A DNA stretch of 64,000 nt from Thaumasiovibrio subtropicus (GCF_019703835.1 NZ_AP023054.1:1240001-1304000), one strand, 5' to 3'; numbered from the stretch's first letter, positions 27,224-38,305 are shown. Notes: generated from the sequence alone by a model not told the origin. Numbers and translations are program-made.

Positions 27224-27249
27224 GCACCTTGAGGTGGCTTGCGTATATT
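27224..27249 (-). repeat. Copy of the dispersed inverted-repeat terminus
   Basis: These 25 bases match the right terminal repeat of the 281-bp element (33202-33226) at 22 of 25 positions, including the central CTTGAGGTGG and the final GTATAT. The copy abuts and slightly overlaps the yciN stop codon. No full element is seen here, so it is a solo end or remnant. Confidence 0.65.
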
Positions 27250-27502
27250 AGCGCTCTTTTTCTACGGTGAACTCAGGAGACAGCTGATGTGCTAATAGTT
27301 TAAAAAGGTTGAATACCGTGGTTGTTGTTGGTGTTGGAAGGCCATTTTCATCAAGAAAGTAGTCGCCCTTGAATACCAATACGCCCTCTTTTTCTTCGAC
27401 CGACGTAGCGCGGATGCCTTCGACATACTGTTCGTGATCTTGAATGATTTGATTGGCGATCATTAATAAATCACTGTTAGAGATAACTTTTTTTTCGCTC
27501 AT
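27248..27502 (-). CDS. yciN: YciN family protein (DUF2498)
   Basis: An 84-aa small cytoplasmic protein of the YciN (DUF2498) family; the function is unknown. The sequence ISNSDLLMIANQIIQDHEQY and VFKGDYFLDENGLPT fits the family, and the length equals that of E. coli YciN (83 aa). It sits between sohB and topA and is read against both, the same local order as in E. coli. Its 3' end runs directly into a copy of the dispersed repeat (27224-27249), so the last codons may have been reshaped by that element. The 375-bp gap upstream (27503-27877) holds the divergent topA promoter region. Confidence 0.9.
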   Translation of the reverse strand: MSEKKVISNSDLLMIANQIIQDHEQYVEGIRATSVEEKEGVLVFKGDYFLDENGLPTPTTTTVFNLFKLLAHQLSPEFTVEKER

Positions 27503-27769
27503 TCCGGCAAGAATCCTCTACTTTTAAAAAGACGCTGTGATAATTTCATGCCACATAACAGTAGAATGGACTATCATCATCGGCGATTATGGCAAAAAAT
27601 GTGATCTGTAACAAAAAGATCTTCATCTTAATAGGCAGAGGGAAGATTTGCTGATAAAGATGTCGCGTCTTACTGTTTGGTTACGGTAAGACATCATTTA
27701 ATGCGGTTAACGTTTTGTTAACAATTGAGGCTAAGGCAACCAATCACATCGCATGGAGCGCAAAAGAGG

Positions 27770-27798
27770 TTGACCTAGAGAAAAACTCGCCCAATATA
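27770..27798 (+). promoter_or_regulatory. Candidate topA promoter
   Basis: TTGACC (27770-27775) and AATATA (27793-27798) are separated by 17 bp, about 80 bp before the topA ATG. An alternative -10 TATAGT is at 27795-27800. In E. coli topA has several supercoiling-sensitive promoters; only this one is proposed here. Confidence 0.45.
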
Positions 27799-27877
27799 GT
27801 AATAAAGGTTAAACCGACAAGTTTTTAGAACCAAAAGTTTTATAGCGCTTTTACCGCACGAGGATGTTTAGAGCAAG

Positions 27878-30514
27878 ATGGGTAAGTCACTGGTAATTGT
27901 GGAGTCTCCCGCCAAGGCTAAAACAATAAATAAATATCTTGGAAAAGACTACATTGTGAAGTCGAGCGTAGGTCACGTCCGTGATTTGCCGACTGGTGCG
28001 CGAAGCGACGGAAAGAAAGCTGCACCTGTTTCAACAAAAGGGATGAGCGCCGAAGAAAAGGCACGCATCAAAAAAGAGAAAGACAAGAAAGCGCTCATTA
28101 ATAAAATGGGCGTGAATCCTTACAATGACTGGGAAGCACGCTATGAAGTGCTACCGGGTAAGGAAAAAGTTGTCGCTGAGCTACAGAAGCTTGCTGAGAA
28201 CGCTGACCAAGTCTATCTCGCAACCGATTTGGACCGCGAAGGGGAGGCCATTGCATGGCACCTGCGGGAAATTATTGGTGGTGATGAAGACCGTTATAAG
28301 CGTGTGGTTTTTAACGAGATCACTAAGAATGCCATTCAACAGGCATTTGAAACTCCTAGCGAGTTGAATATTAATGGCGTCAATGCACAACAAGCACGTC
28401 GTTTCCTAGACCGTGTTGTGGGTTTCATGGTTTCTCCATTGCTGTGGAAGAAAGTCGCGCGTGGTTTGTCTGCAGGACGAGTTCAATCGGTTGCTGTGAA
28501 GCTGTTGGTTGAGCGCGAGCGTGAGATCAAGGCATTTATTCCTGAAGAGTTTTGGGATATTCATGCTGATACGACGTCAGCTTCAGCAGAAGCGCTGCGC
28601 TTGGCGGTGACGAAGCAAAATGGCGAAGCCTTCCGTCCGGTGAGTGAAACGGAAGCGATGGCTGCCAATGCGTTGTTAGAAAAAGCAACGTACAAGGTCG
28701 TTGATCGTGAATCACGCCCTACCAGCTCCAAGCAGCCAGCACCGTTTATTACGTCCACTTTGCAACAGGCTGCGAGTACGCGTATGGGTTATGGTGTAAA
28801 ACGCACCATGGGCTTAGCACAGCGTCTCTATGAAGCGGGTTACATTACTTATATGCGTACTGACTCGACCAACCTGAGTAAGGAAGCGGTTGAAGCGGTA
28901 CGTGGCTACATTGCAGAGAATCACGGCGAGCAATACCTACCGGGTAAACCGCATGTTTACGGTAGCAAAGAGAATGCCCAAGAAGCGCACGAAGCGATTC
29001 GTCCTTCTGATGTGAATGTACGCCCTGATGATCTTGAAGGCATCGAAGCAGATGCAGTGAAACTTTACGACTTGATTTGGCGTAACTTCATTGCCTGTCA
29101 GATGACGCCGGCGAAGTATGACTCTAGCACTATTACCGTGGCTGCAGGCGATTTCACCCTGAAAGCAAAAGGTCGCATTTTGAAGTTTGACGGTTGGACA
29201 GCGGTACTGCGTCCAATGGGCAAAAACGAAGATGTGATTTTACCAGCGATTGCTGTAGGTGATGAGCTGAAGTTAGTCGAGCTTGACCCGAAACAACACT
29301 TTACTAAGCCACCTGCACGTTTCACGGAAGCGGCATTGGTGAAAGAGCTTGAGAAGCGTGGCATCGGCCGTCCTTCTACCTACGCGGCTATCATTTCGAC
29401 GATCCAAGATCGTGGATATGTTCGTGTTGATCAGCGTCGATTCTACGCTGAAAAGATGGGCGAGATTGTGACTGACCGTCTCGATCAGAGCTTTGCTGAC
29501 CTCATGGACTACGATTTCACCGCGCGCATGGAAGGCAATCTGGATAAGATTGCAGAAGGCGATGCGGAGTGGAAAGCGGTGTTGGATAACTTCTTCAACC
29601 ATTTCACAGCGGATTTGGATAAAGCAGAAGGCGATGAGGCAGAAGGCGGTATGCAGCCTAACCACATCGTGATGACAGATATTGAATGTCCGACATGTTC
29701 GCGCCCAATGGGAATTCGTACTGCATCGACAGGCGTTTTCTTAGGATGTTCTGGTTATGCTTTACCACCAAAAGAGCGTTGTAAAACCACCATTAATTTA
29801 GGTGATGAAGACGGGGTGATAAACGTTCTTGAAGAAGACGTTGAAACCGCCGCCTTGCGCGCTAAGAAGCGTTGTCCGATTTGTGAAACGGCAATGGATG
29901 CGTATCTGATCGATCAGAAACGCAAACTTCATGTGTGTGGTAACAACCCGAACTGCGATGGTTACATCGTCGAAGAAGGTGAGTTCCAGCTTAAAGGTTA
30001 CGATGGGCCTGTTGTCGAGTGTGACAAGTGTGGTTCTGACATGGAGCTGAAAAACGGCCGCTTCGGTAAGTACATGGATTGTACGAACGAGAGTTGTAAG
30101 AACACACGTAAGATACTGAAGAATGGTGAAGTTGCGCCACCGAAGGAAGATCCCGTACATTTGCCAGAGCTACCGTGTACACAGGATCCAGATGCATATT
30201 TTGTGCTTCGTGATGGGGCCTCGGGGTTGTTTATGGCCGCGAGTACCTTCCCGAAATCTCGAGAGACTCGTGCACCTTTGGTCGAAGAATTGGCTCGTTT
30301 TAAAGATCGTTTGTCACCGAAGTTTACGTATCTAGCTGATGCGCCAACTGAAGATCCGGATGGTCGTAAAACGGTTGTTCGCTTTAGTCGTAAGACCAAA
30401 GAAAACTACATTCGATCGGAAATAGAGGGCAAGCCTTCGGGTTGGACGGGACTCTTCATTGACGGTAAGTGGGAAATTACCGATAAACGGAAGAAACCCA
30501 AAAAAGCAAAATAG
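27878..30514 (+). CDS. topA: DNA topoisomerase I
   Basis: An 878-aa type IA topoisomerase that relaxes negative supercoils and balances gyrase. The Toprim domain has [13 protein letters not shown] (residues 9-21) and the acidic [13 protein letters not shown] triad. The catalytic Tyr is in [31 protein letters not shown] marks the central domain. Three or more C-terminal zinc-ribbon units follow, with Cys pairs such as CPTCSRP, CPICETA and CDKCGSD, and a Lys-rich tail. The length fits E. coli TopA (865 aa). It is transcribed alone, with a clear terminator. Together with gyrA at 51.6 kb, this window holds genes for both opposing supercoiling activities. Confidence 0.98.
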   Translation: MGKSLVIVESPAKAKTINKYLGKDYIVKSSVGHVRDLPTGARSDGKKAAPVSTKGMSAEEKARIKKEKDKKALINKMGVNPYNDWEARYEVLPGKEKVVAELQKLAENADQVYLATDLDREGEAIAWHLREIIGGDEDRYKRVVFNEITKNAIQQAFETPSELNINGVNAQQARRFLDRVVGFMVSPLLWKKVARGLSAGRVQSVAVKLLVEREREIKAFIPEEFWDIHADTTSASAEALRLAVTKQNGEAFRPVSETEAMAANALLEKATYKVVDRESRPTSSKQPAPFITSTLQQAASTRMGYGVKRTMGLAQRLYEAGYITYMRTDSTNLSKEAVEAVRGYIAENHGEQYLPGKPHVYGSKENAQEAHEAIRPSDVNVRPDDLEGIEADAVKLYDLIWRNFIACQMTPAKYDSSTITVAAGDFTLKAKGRILKFDGWTAVLRPMGKNEDVILPAIAVGDELKLVELDPKQHFTKPPARFTEAALVKELEKRGIGRPSTYAAIISTIQDRGYVRVDQRRFYAEKMGEIVTDRLDQSFADLMDYDFTARMEGNLDKIAEGDAEWKAVLDNFFNHFTADLDKAEGDEAEGGMQPNHIVMTDIECPTCSRPMGIRTASTGVFLGCSGYALPPKERCKTTINLGDEDGVINVLEEDVETAALRAKKRCPICETAMDAYLIDQKRKLHVCGNNPNCDGYIVEEGEFQLKGYDGPVVECDKCGSDMELKNGRFGKYMDCTNESCKNTRKILKNGEVAPPKEDPVHLPELPCTQDPDAYFVLRDGASGLFMAASTFPKSRETRAPLVEELARFKDRLSPKFTYLADAPTEDPDGRKTVVRFSRKTKENYIRSEIEGKPSGWTGLFIDGKWEITDKRKKPKKAK

Positions 30515-30519
30515 TTAAG

Positions 30520-30544
30520 AAATGGCAGTGATTCACTGCCATTT
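30520..30544 (+). terminator. topA terminator
   Basis: An 11-bp perfect stem, AAATGGCAGTG (30520-30530) with CACTGCCATTT (30534-30544), has an ATT loop and is followed by a T run. Confidence 0.9.
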
Positions 30545-30631
30545 TTTTTGTCTACGCGGGTCTGATACACAGTATCAGAGCAGGTTGAGTATATGCTTAG
30601 TGATGAAGGTGTGTAATAACAGGAAGGTGTT

Positions 30632-31249
30632 ATGTTAGACCGCTGGGCGGTAAAAGTTGTGCGTTATCCTTTGAAAGTGATGGCTGCGGCCGCAGATCGT
30701 TTATCACTTTCGGCTAATCAAATCACAGTGTCAGGGTTTCTGATCGGGGTGATCGCATTTGTTGCGATAGCCATGGAGGCGTATCTAGTTGGGTTGGTGT
30801 TCATTGCATTAAATCGCATTGCGGATGGTCTTGATGGGGCGCTTGCTCGCCGTCATGGTATAACGGATGCGGGTGGCTTTTTAGATATCAGTTTAGATTT
30901 TCTGTTTTATGCCATGATACCACTGGCGTTTGTTATTGCGGATCCTGTCGCGAACGGTGTCGCGGGTGGAGTATTGTTGACGACCTTTATTGGTACAGGA
31001 ACGAGTTTTCTCGCCTTTGCAAGCTTAGCGGGTAAACACGGTATCGAAAATCCGGTCTATGAAAACAAGTCGATCTATTATCTCGGCGGGATTGCTGAAG
31101 GGACCGAAACCATCACGTGTTTTGTGTTGTTTTGCCTGTTTCCAGCGCTTTTTGCAGAAATTGCTTACTTGTTTGCCGCGCTTTGCCTGATCACCATCGT
31201 TTCAAGAATCTATTACGGTTTCAGAACGCTGAAAGCGATCAATCAGTGA
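30632..31249 (+). CDS. CDP-alcohol phosphatidyltransferase family protein
   Basis: A 205-aa integral membrane enzyme, about five or six helices. It carries the CDP-alcohol phosphotransferase motif DGALARRHGITDAGGFLDISLD, in which two Asp, the Ala-Arg and the two downstream Asp (residues about 66-87) bind metal and substrate. Such enzymes transfer a phosphatidyl or diacylglycerol group to an alcohol such as glycerol-3-phosphate, serine or inositol; this one's acceptor is unknown, and it is shorter than PgsA or PssA relatives with extra domains. Its ATG follows AGGAAGG by about 5 bases. It converges with, and overlaps by 7 bases, the EAL gene on the other strand. Confidence 0.85.
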   Translation: MLDRWAVKVVRYPLKVMAAAADRLSLSANQITVSGFLIGVIAFVAIAMEAYLVGLVFIALNRIADGLDGALARRHGITDAGGFLDISLDFLFYAMIPLAFVIADPVANGVAGGVLLTTFIGTGTSFLAFASLAGKHGIENPVYENKSIYYLGGIAEGTETITCFVLFCLFPALFAEIAYLFAALCLITIVSRIYYGFRTLKAINQ

Positions 31250-32775
31250 TCGTTCTCTTTATCGATGGCTTTCTCACAATAGGCGATAAAGTCATCCATT
31301 GCCGCAGGACGGGCAAAATAAAACCCTTGTAAGCCCTGTATCCCTTTCTCAGACAGAAAGGCAATCTCCTCTATCTCTTCCACGCCCTCAGCAATGACGG
31401 TCATTTGACGCTTATGAGCGAGCTGTACCATGGTATCGAGAATCGCACTGTTCTTATGCTGCTTATGAACCTCGGCAACAAATACTCGGTCAATTTTTAG
31501 AATGTCGAAAGGATATCGCCTGATAAAGTCTAAGCCTGAGTAACCCGTTCCAAAGTCATCGACAGCAACCCGGTAATGGTGTTGGTTGAGCGTTTTGAGG
31601 TGGTCAATGATGTAATGGAGCTCTTGATCATCATAGGCGCGCTCTTCTGTTACTTCGAGTACCAGACGTTTCGCGATATGTGGATGCTGCTTCGCGAGCT
31701 GACGAAGCTTCTGAACAAAACTACCCCGGAGCAGCAAGTAGCGACTTAAGTTAATGGCGACATAGCCTTGGAGGTAGGCGGGGTTGGACAGTAATCGAAT
31801 GGCTGCATTGAGTACCTGTTCAGTGAGAGGCTCAATTAAATCATATTTTTCGGCCGCAGGAATAAACTGATTGGGAGGAATACTTGGCCCTTCTGAAGGT
31901 TGCCATCGTAGCAATGCCTCACAACCAATGACTTGGTGCGATGTGCTATCAACAATCGGTTGAAAATGTGTGGTGAACTCTTGCTCACGTATGCCTTTAA
32001 TCATCATCTCGACAATCGGTGGGCGTTGAGAAAGTTGCTGATAAGCCATTAGCCTTTTTATCAAGAGACTGATGCAAAGACCCAAGAATAAGTTGAGTAG
32101 TGTCCAACTCAGCGCGCTGTAGTAAGGTATTGAGAATCGGATTTCGAGCGGCAGCGCTTTTAGTGACAGTGTTAAAGTGAAGATAGAGTGACTCGACAAG
32201 GCGTTGATTGGCGCGCCATGCACGGAAAGTTGAGTTTCAATACCTAGCTCGTCTAATTGCTCAAAGTAAGTATTAAAAAGTGACAAAGGGCGCATCAAGG
32301 CATTCGCCCCGTAGCCTTTTGAATTAGCGACATAAAGAAACAGCGTCGGCAAGCGGTTAGTCTGCGCTTTGCCATAGATGAGTGTGGTTCGATTCTCTGC
32401 AGCGTGAATGCGGTTTAGGGTGGATGCGTAGATAGGGATGTTGACGACACCATAGTTGCTAGCGCAGTAAACACGCCCTTGGCTCGAAAATAACCCAATC
32501 TCTTTTACCCCATGGTGACTAAGCACAGCTTGCAAGAGATCGCGGCGTGTTGATTTATCGCAGCTTATAGGATCGATGCTGAAAGGCACAAGCATTTGCT
32601 GTTTGGCATCGAGCTCTTGATTCAGCATGTTGAGCGCTCGGTTCGCCATCACACCGCTGATAGAAAAGGTGATTGTCGAAATTACACAGAATGCAATTAA
32701 AGTGCTTGTGAAAACAAAACGGTACCGTTTCCAAAATGGAATAAATACTTGGGAAGAAGCGGGTGTAGATTGCAT
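31243..32775 (-). CDS. Membrane-bound c-di-GMP phosphodiesterase (CSS-motif plus EAL)
   Basis: A 510-aa protein. TM1 is at about 18-42. The periplasmic CSS-type sensor (about 43-225) has two Cys, in ISCDKS and YCASN; the usual Cys-Ser-Ser here reads Cys-Ala-Ser. TM2 is at about 228-245 and the EAL domain at about 255-505. EAL catalytic features look complete: CEALLRW, AINLSRY, LEVTE, VDDFGTGYSGL, LKIDRVF, IAEGVE and QGFYFARP. So it should hydrolyse c-di-GMP to pGpG. In related CSS-EAL proteins, periplasmic disulfide status controls activity. It converges with the phosphatidyltransferase gene, overlapping by 7 bases. The target behaviour (motility or biofilm) is inferred only. Confidence 0.9.
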   Translation of the reverse strand: MQSTPASSQVFIPFWKRYRFVFTSTLIAFCVISTITFSISGVMANRALNMLNQELDAKQQMLVPFSIDPISCDKSTRRDLLQAVLSHHGVKEIGLFSSQGRVYCASNYGVVNIPIYASTLNRIHAAENRTTLIYGKAQTNRLPTLFLYVANSKGYGANALMRPLSLFNTYFEQLDELGIETQLSVHGAPINALSSHSIFTLTLSLKALPLEIRFSIPYYSALSWTLLNLFLGLCISLLIKRLMAYQQLSQRPPIVEMMIKGIREQEFTTHFQPIVDSTSHQVIGCEALLRWQPSEGPSIPPNQFIPAAEKYDLIEPLTEQVLNAAIRLLSNPAYLQGYVAINLSRYLLLRGSFVQKLRQLAKQHPHIAKRLVLEVTEERAYDDQELHYIIDHLKTLNQHHYRVAVDDFGTGYSGLDFIRRYPFDILKIDRVFVAEVHKQHKNSAILDTMVQLAHKRQMTVIAEGVEEIEEIAFLSEKGIQGLQGFYFARPAAMDDFIAYCEKAIDKENDH

Positions 32776-32945
32776 CCTGCAACGTCATTTTAGTGGTTCC
32801 TGCTATCACCTTAACGCATAACCCTGTTGAATCCTATTGATTAAACTCATAACCGTTGCGAAGCGGTACAATATCACGCAATGTCAGTTTAGGCTGACAT
32901 TTGAGGGGTGCGATTTAACCAATACATGGATATTTATAAGCTACT

Positions 32946-33226
32946 ATATACTCAAACCACCTCAAGATGCAGGATTCAGAAGCGGCCTAGCGCGTCGAAG
33001 TCAAGGTAAAGATACCAAGGCAAAGGTGTGAAGGAATGGCTTCCCCCTTTCAAACACCTTTAACGCAGAAATCGGGGCGCTAGTCGCTTCCCGAAGGGCG
33101 AGTTTTCTAGGCTCGCCACCGTCGTTACTGTTTTTTGATTTAGTCCACTAGATCTTCAAAACAGTGTCTTGTTGACAAGCCTAGAAACTCTCGCTGAACA
33201 AGCATCTTGAGGTGGTTTGAGTATAT
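32946..33226. mobile_element. 281-bp non-coding element with 25-bp perfect terminal inverted repeats (MITE/palindromic repeat-like)
   Basis: The first 25 bases (32946-32970, ATATACTCAAACCACCTCAA...) and the last 25 (33202-33226) are exact reverse complements. No ORF of note lies inside. Internal sequence includes an AAGGTGT/ACACCTT hairpin near 33023-33060. Diverged copies of the ends occur at 27224-27249, 36056-36110 and 56986-57010, so this is a dispersed family. I see no clear target-site duplication. It occupies the gap between the EAL and chemoreceptor genes. Confidence 0.75.
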
Positions 33227-33276
33227 GAACCAATTAGACATAGAGAGTAACGGTTTATCATGTGTGTACGAAAAAA

Positions 33277-33298
33277 AGGCCAGCTCGAAAGCTGGCCT
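33277..33298 (-). terminator. Terminator of the second chemoreceptor gene
   Basis: A 9-bp perfect stem, AGGCCAGCT (33277-33285) with AGCTGGCCT (33290-33298), has a CGAA loop. A 7-T run follows on the minus strand. Confidence 0.9.
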
Positions 33299-33320
33299 AG
33301 ATTGAATGTATTGCATCGCA

Positions 33321-34943
33321 CTATATTGAGAACTGTTTGACCTGCGTTTCCAACATGTCTGCAAGCTCACCGATATGAGCGGTCGAGGCTTGGTTATCAA
33401 CTGCAAGCGCTGACGCGCGCGACGAGTTCTGTGCAATGAGGTTAATTCGCTCAGAGATATCCTCACCAACTTGGGTTTGCTCTTGCGCTGCACTCGCAAT
33501 TTGGTGGTTCATCTCTGTGATGGTGCCAAGTGCGCTTGCAATAACTTGCAGCGCGTCGGACGCTTGCATTGACATTGTCACCGATTCTTCACTCGACGTC
33601 TTACTTTGAGTCATGGCTGAAATTGCGCGTTCAGAGCCTTGCTCCAGTTTCTCAATCATCACTTGAATTTCTTCGGTACTGTCTTGGGTGCGTTTAGCCA
33701 GATTACGTACTTCATCTGCAACAACCGCAAAGCCACGGCCTTGTTCACCAGCACGTGCTGCTTCAATCGCGGCGTTGAGTGCAAGTAGGTTTGTCTGTTC
33801 AGCGATTCCGCGTATTACGTCTAATACGGTTACGATTTCAGTGACATTATGACCCAGTTCAGCAATGACATTGGCGGCTTCGTCAATTTGTCCGGCGAGC
33901 ATCTCTATGGCTTCGCTTGATTTACCCACCACAGCGCGCGCGTTTTGGCCTTCTTTGTCCGCATCTTGCGTTGCTTGCGCTGCATTGTTAGCACTTTCTG
34001 CAACGGTTTTAGCTGAGAGTGACATTTCCGTCATCGAAGTAGCCACCATGTCCGTCTCTGCGTGTTGTTCATCCGATATTTGGCTAACGCTTACAGCGCG
34101 CTGCTGTGCTTGCTGCGTCTCTTCTTCAAGTTGATCGGTCGCGGTTGCAACATTGGAGATGATGTCGCGCAGCGATGACTGCATCTTCACAACCGAGCCG
34201 TAGATGCTTTTACCGTCAACCTTGTTATCGGTCTCGCTAGTAAGGTCGCCATCAGCAACCGAATGGACAAGTGATAGTACCTCGTCCGGATCTTTACCAA
34301 GGATGGTCAGTAAGCGGTTCGAAGCTTGGAACAGCAAAGTGCCGATAATCGCCGCGAGTAATAGGCTAAATGACACCTGCCAACGCGCTGAACCCCAGAA
34401 GCGCTCGTTAACTTCCGTGTTGCGAATGCCGGTACCCACTACCCATCCCCAACGATCGGAAACAACCGCAACAGATTTTAAGTAGTGTATCGCGCCATCG
34501 TCTCCCCGAGATGTCCAGTCATAGGAGACAATTTTTCCTGCTGCTTGGCCGCGAACGGCGTTTTGCAAAATACTCCCGACACTTTTACCATCGCCATCTT
34601 TGAAGTCATGGAAGCTGGTGCCGTGTAGCTGAGGATCGTGCGGCGTAGCAAGAAACATCATTTCGCTATCGGCAACATAAACATACTCATTATCTTTATA
34701 TTTATTCTCTCGTAAGATACGGATTGCTAACTGTTTACCTTGCTCTTCTTCCAGTTCACCAGCAGCCACTGCTTTTTCAATTTGCACGACAGTATTAAAG
34801 GTACTTTTTAGCAGTTGATAGATACGTGCTTCGTTATCCGAGTTACTGGCGTGGCGCATGGTGAGTAGGCCAACGATGGAGACAGCGACAAGCGCTGCAA
34901 GCGTGAGACCGATGATCAGCCACACTTTGGTTTTTAGTTTCAT
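33321..34943 (-). CDS. Methyl-accepting chemotaxis protein with single Cache (sCache_2-type) sensor
   Basis: A 540-aa chemoreceptor. TM1 is at about 7-29. The periplasmic domain (about 30-190) has the sCache_2 features [31 protein letters not shown] and [11 protein letters not shown]2 is at about 188-210, followed by HAMP, then the signalling domain with the tip [19 protein letters not shown]. Cache_2 receptors usually bind small organic ligands such as carboxylates; the actual ligand is unknown. No CheR pentapeptide ends the protein (QVKQFSI). It is a single-gene unit with its own strong terminator. The 290-bp gap upstream (34944-35237) holds nothing recognisable apart from a weak hairpin. 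Confidence 0.92.
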   Translation of the reverse strand: MKLKTKVWLIIGLTLAALVAVSIVGLLTMRHASNSDNEARIYQLLKSTFNTVVQIEKAVAAGELEEEQGKQLAIRILRENKYKDNEYVYVADSEMMFLATPHDPQLHGTSFHDFKDGDGKSVGSILQNAVRGQAAGKIVSYDWTSRGDDGAIHYLKSVAVVSDRWGWVVGTGIRNTEVNERFWGSARWQVSFSLLLAAIIGTLLFQASNRLLTILGKDPDEVLSLVHSVADGDLTSETDNKVDGKSIYGSVVKMQSSLRDIISNVATATDQLEEETQQAQQRAVSVSQISDEQHAETDMVATSMTEMSLSAKTVAESANNAAQATQDADKEGQNARAVVGKSSEAIEMLAGQIDEAANVIAELGHNVTEIVTVLDVIRGIAEQTNLLALNAAIEAARAGEQGRGFAVVADEVRNLAKRTQDSTEEIQVMIEKLEQGSERAISAMTQSKTSSEESVTMSMQASDALQVIASALGTITEMNHQIASAAQEQTQVGEDISERINLIAQNSSRASALAVDNQASTAHIGELADMLETQVKQFSI

Positions 34944-35187
34944 AACGACAACTCCCTTTTAGTACTACGGATATATTTTTAGTTGTGAAATAAGTGTATC
35001 GGTTACGCAATCCGAACGAAAATTATCGATGCGAAAAAGGTCGATTTTGTCACATTTATGGCAGTGGGGTTACAGTTCTCAAGACTAGCAGGTATGAAAG
35101 GCTTGACGAATGGAAAAGTGTTTTTTTGAGAAGAATTGAATGAGTAAATGTTATGTTTGCTAAGTATGCATCAAGGTGAATGAAATG

Positions 35188-35206
35188 TCAGGCAGTTGTT
35201 GCCTGA
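35188..35206 (-). terminator. Possible miaE terminator
   Basis: TCAGGCA (35188-35194) pairs with TGCCTGA (35200-35206). The downstream T content on the minus strand is only moderate, so termination strength is doubtful. Confidence 0.45.
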
Positions 35207-35237
35207 TATTTAAACAGTCATTAAACGGAATATAGCG

Positions 35238-36008
35238 TTAGATAGGTAAGCCGCTGTGAAACTTGAAGTCTGGATCAGCGGAAAGAATGAGTGATGCCTC
35301 TTTCTCGCCAATCGCATCAATGCGATCTTGAACACTTTCGCCAGCAATCAGTTCTGCCAGTTGGAGATAGTCTTGATAATGGCGGGCTTCTGAGCGCAGC
35401 AGTGAGATGTAGAATTTGGCGAGTTCTTCATCTAAATGAGGGGCTAATGCCGCAAAACGTTCGCAGGAACGTGCTTCGATGTAACCGCCAATAATTAACT
35501 TATCAATGAGGGTTGCTGGCTCATAGGTTCTCACTTGGGTAATGAGCTCTTTAGCATACCGTCCGGCACGTATTGATTGATAGGGAATACCGCGTGCTTC
35601 CATGATCTCAAGGACTTGCGTGAAGTGGTGGAGTTCTTCTTTGATCAGCAAGATCATTTTGTCCAAGATGATCTGCGCATGGGGTTGATCGCTTTTAACA
35701 ACCAATGATTTTGATACTCCATCTAATGCCAGCAAGGTTTCTAGGGAGCCAGTCTTACGGTAGATAAAGTCTTCATAGGGCTTGAGCCAATCAAGCAAAG
35801 ATTGTTGCGTTACTGGATCGGCGACATATTTGCGGATGAGCAACATGGCGGTTTGTGCCGCTTTTAGCTCACAGTTAACGTGATCGACCAGTAACAAAGG
35901 TAAATTCTGAGCTTTGGCAGCTTCTTCTATCCAAGCGTCTGGCGTCGGGCATTTGAGAAATTGATAAATAGGTGCCAGCAGGCTGTCGTATTGCGATGGA
36001 ATAGGCAT
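35238..36008 (-). CDS. miaE: tRNA-(ms2io6A)-hydroxylase
   Basis: A 256-aa non-haem diiron monooxygenase that hydroxylates the isopentenyl group of 2-methylthio-N6-isopentenyladenosine at tRNA position 37, using O2. The ferritin-like four-helix bundle supplies the iron ligands: the Glu of CELKAAQTA, EELHHF, GYIEARSCERF and RSEARHYQDY. Length and sequence fit Salmonella and Vibrio MiaE. The gene is absent from E. coli K-12, which helps to place the organism. It is read on the minus strand as a single unit. Upstream (36056-36110) lies a diverged copy of the dispersed repeat. Confidence 0.94.
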   Translation of the reverse strand: MPIPSQYDSLLAPIYQFLKCPTPDAWIEEAAKAQNLPLLLVDHVNCELKAAQTAMLLIRKYVADPVTQQSLLDWLKPYEDFIYRKTGSLETLLALDGVSKSLVVKSDQPHAQIILDKMILLIKEELHHFTQVLEIMEARGIPYQSIRAGRYAKELITQVRTYEPATLIDKLIIGGYIEARSCERFAALAPHLDEELAKFYISLLRSEARHYQDYLQLAELIAGESVQDRIDAIGEKEASLILSADPDFKFHSGLPI

Positions 36009-36055
36009 AGTGACGGGTGACTTTACTTTTCTAATAAATCGTTGTGAGCGTCATT

Positions 36056-36110
36056 ATATACCCAAGTGACCTCTAGATGCTTGCTCAGCGAGAATTTCTA
36101 GTTTGTCAGC
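36056..36110. repeat. Diverged copy of the dispersed inverted-repeat element end
   Basis: 36056-36080 matches the terminal repeat of the 281-bp element at 20 of 25 positions. The next about 30 bases (TTGCTCAGCGAGAATTTCTA...) match the subterminal sequence of that element's right end read in reverse. Only one end is visible here. Confidence 0.65.
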
Positions 36111-36223
36111 GATAATTAGTCGGCCACTGTGTTGAGCGAGTCGTCACTTGGCGAGATTAGCCACTAGGGCAGTGAAGTGATAGCGATATCGCCTGATTGG
36201 GCCACAAACATGGCGATAATAAA

Positions 36224-36244
36224 AAAGCCGCACTTGGCGGCTTT
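36224..36244 (-). terminator. Terminator of the anchored coiled-coil gene
   Basis: AAAGCCGC (36224-36231) pairs with GCGGCTTT (36237-36244). A T run (complement of 36221-36226) follows on the minus strand. Confidence 0.85.
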
Positions 36245-36263
36245 GTCATTTTCGGCAGTGTTT

Positions 36264-37025
36264 TTACCACTTTTTCTTCGGTTGGAAGAGCACATCCAGT
36301 TCGTCTTGCTCTTTGTCGAGCATGTCTTGACGCGCCTTATCTTGTACTTGAGTTTGCCCTTCTTCAATATCAGCGAGCATCTCTTTTAATTTTTCTAGTG
36401 CACCGGTTGAGTAGTCATCGGTTTTGGCGCCAAGGACATCAATGCCTTTTTTAAGCAGCTGCTTGGCGGTACCCAATTGATTTTTGACCTTTGCGTCGTT
36501 AGCACGCTTGATGACGTTTTCAATATTGATTTTGAGCTGCATACTTTCTAAACGGGCATTTTCTGCGACGTAGATTTGGGTAGAAAGTCGTCCTTTCGTG
36601 TGCTCACTTTTTACGACATTTCGCAGGCGCTTCACGAGTTGCAACATGGCGATGGCTTGTTTGTCGCTAGAAGGCACTCGGAAGTTGGCGATATCATTGT
36701 TGTTGTAGTTTTCACTCAAATGCTTGATTTGTGCCTCTACATTCGCGACACGTTGGCCTAATTGTTTATCGGCGGGGTTAATTTCTTGCATTGCGACAAG
36801 GGCATCGTAAATGCGTTGATTTAAGCAGATAAGCAGTTCGCGGCTATAAGGGAAGTGGTGGGCATTACCAATGAGCTCTTCAGTGGCATCAATTACAGCG
36901 ATAAATTTTGCCATCTCTTGACGCTTTTCACTCTCCATTTTCTGGCGATATTGCAACATGATGTTATAGCCAACAACAAGTGCTAACAGGATGACGATAA
37001 GGCCAATGATTAGAGGAATATTCAT
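36264..37025 (-). CDS. Hypothetical membrane-anchored coiled-coil protein
   Basis: A 253-aa protein of unknown function. One N-terminal transmembrane helix (residues about 4-23) is followed by a long, charged, almost wholly helical cytoplasmic region (24-253), ending in a Gln/Glu/Asp/Lys-rich coiled coil and the tail FQPKKKW. No catalytic motif is seen. I recall proteins of this kind next to cysB in Vibrio, sometimes labelled DNA repair ATPase; nothing in the sequence supports an ATPase (no Walker A). It is divergent from cysB, with a 300-bp gap that holds the promoters of both but no recognised site. It has its own terminator. Confidence 0.75.
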   Translation of the reverse strand: MNIPLIIGLIVILLALVVGYNIMLQYRQKMESEKRQEMAKFIAVIDATEELIGNAHHFPYSRELLICLNQRIYDALVAMQEINPADKQLGQRVANVEAQIKHLSENYNNNDIANFRVPSSDKQAIAMLQLVKRLRNVVKSEHTKGRLSTQIYVAENARLESMQLKINIENVIKRANDAKVKNQLGTAKQLLKKGIDVLGAKTDDYSTGALEKLKEMLADIEEGQTQVQDKARQDMLDKEQDELDVLFQPKKKW

Positions 37026-37315
37026 AAAGTCGTCTGTTTTTCCAGCAGAATGAGTTCTATCTCGATAAGATACACTATCTCAACATATCGGGATAGCACA
37101 GATATGCATTTTGCAAAGCATATCATCGTCTAAGCGTAGATGGATTATCACGTTGGTCAATACTCAACGGCCAACATCACTCTTTTTTGATTGAATTCGT
37201 TTCAATCGGGGGATTTTTATTAAAAATTTTGGTTATATCGACCATGGTAGCTGGCTTAGTGACTGATTATTAGTTATAACTTAATCTATTGCAGGGTTGT
37301 TAACATATGACTTAA

Positions 37316-38305
<990 letters not shown>

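Noticed and set aside
32837..33031. Plus-strand 64-codon ORF covering the left end of the 281-bp element
   Set aside because: It crosses the repeat boundary and has no family similarity; the region is better explained as a non-coding element.
36264..37025. DNA repair ATPase annotation for the anchored coiled-coil protein
   Set aside because: No Walker A or B motif is present; the name appears to be inherited annotation only.
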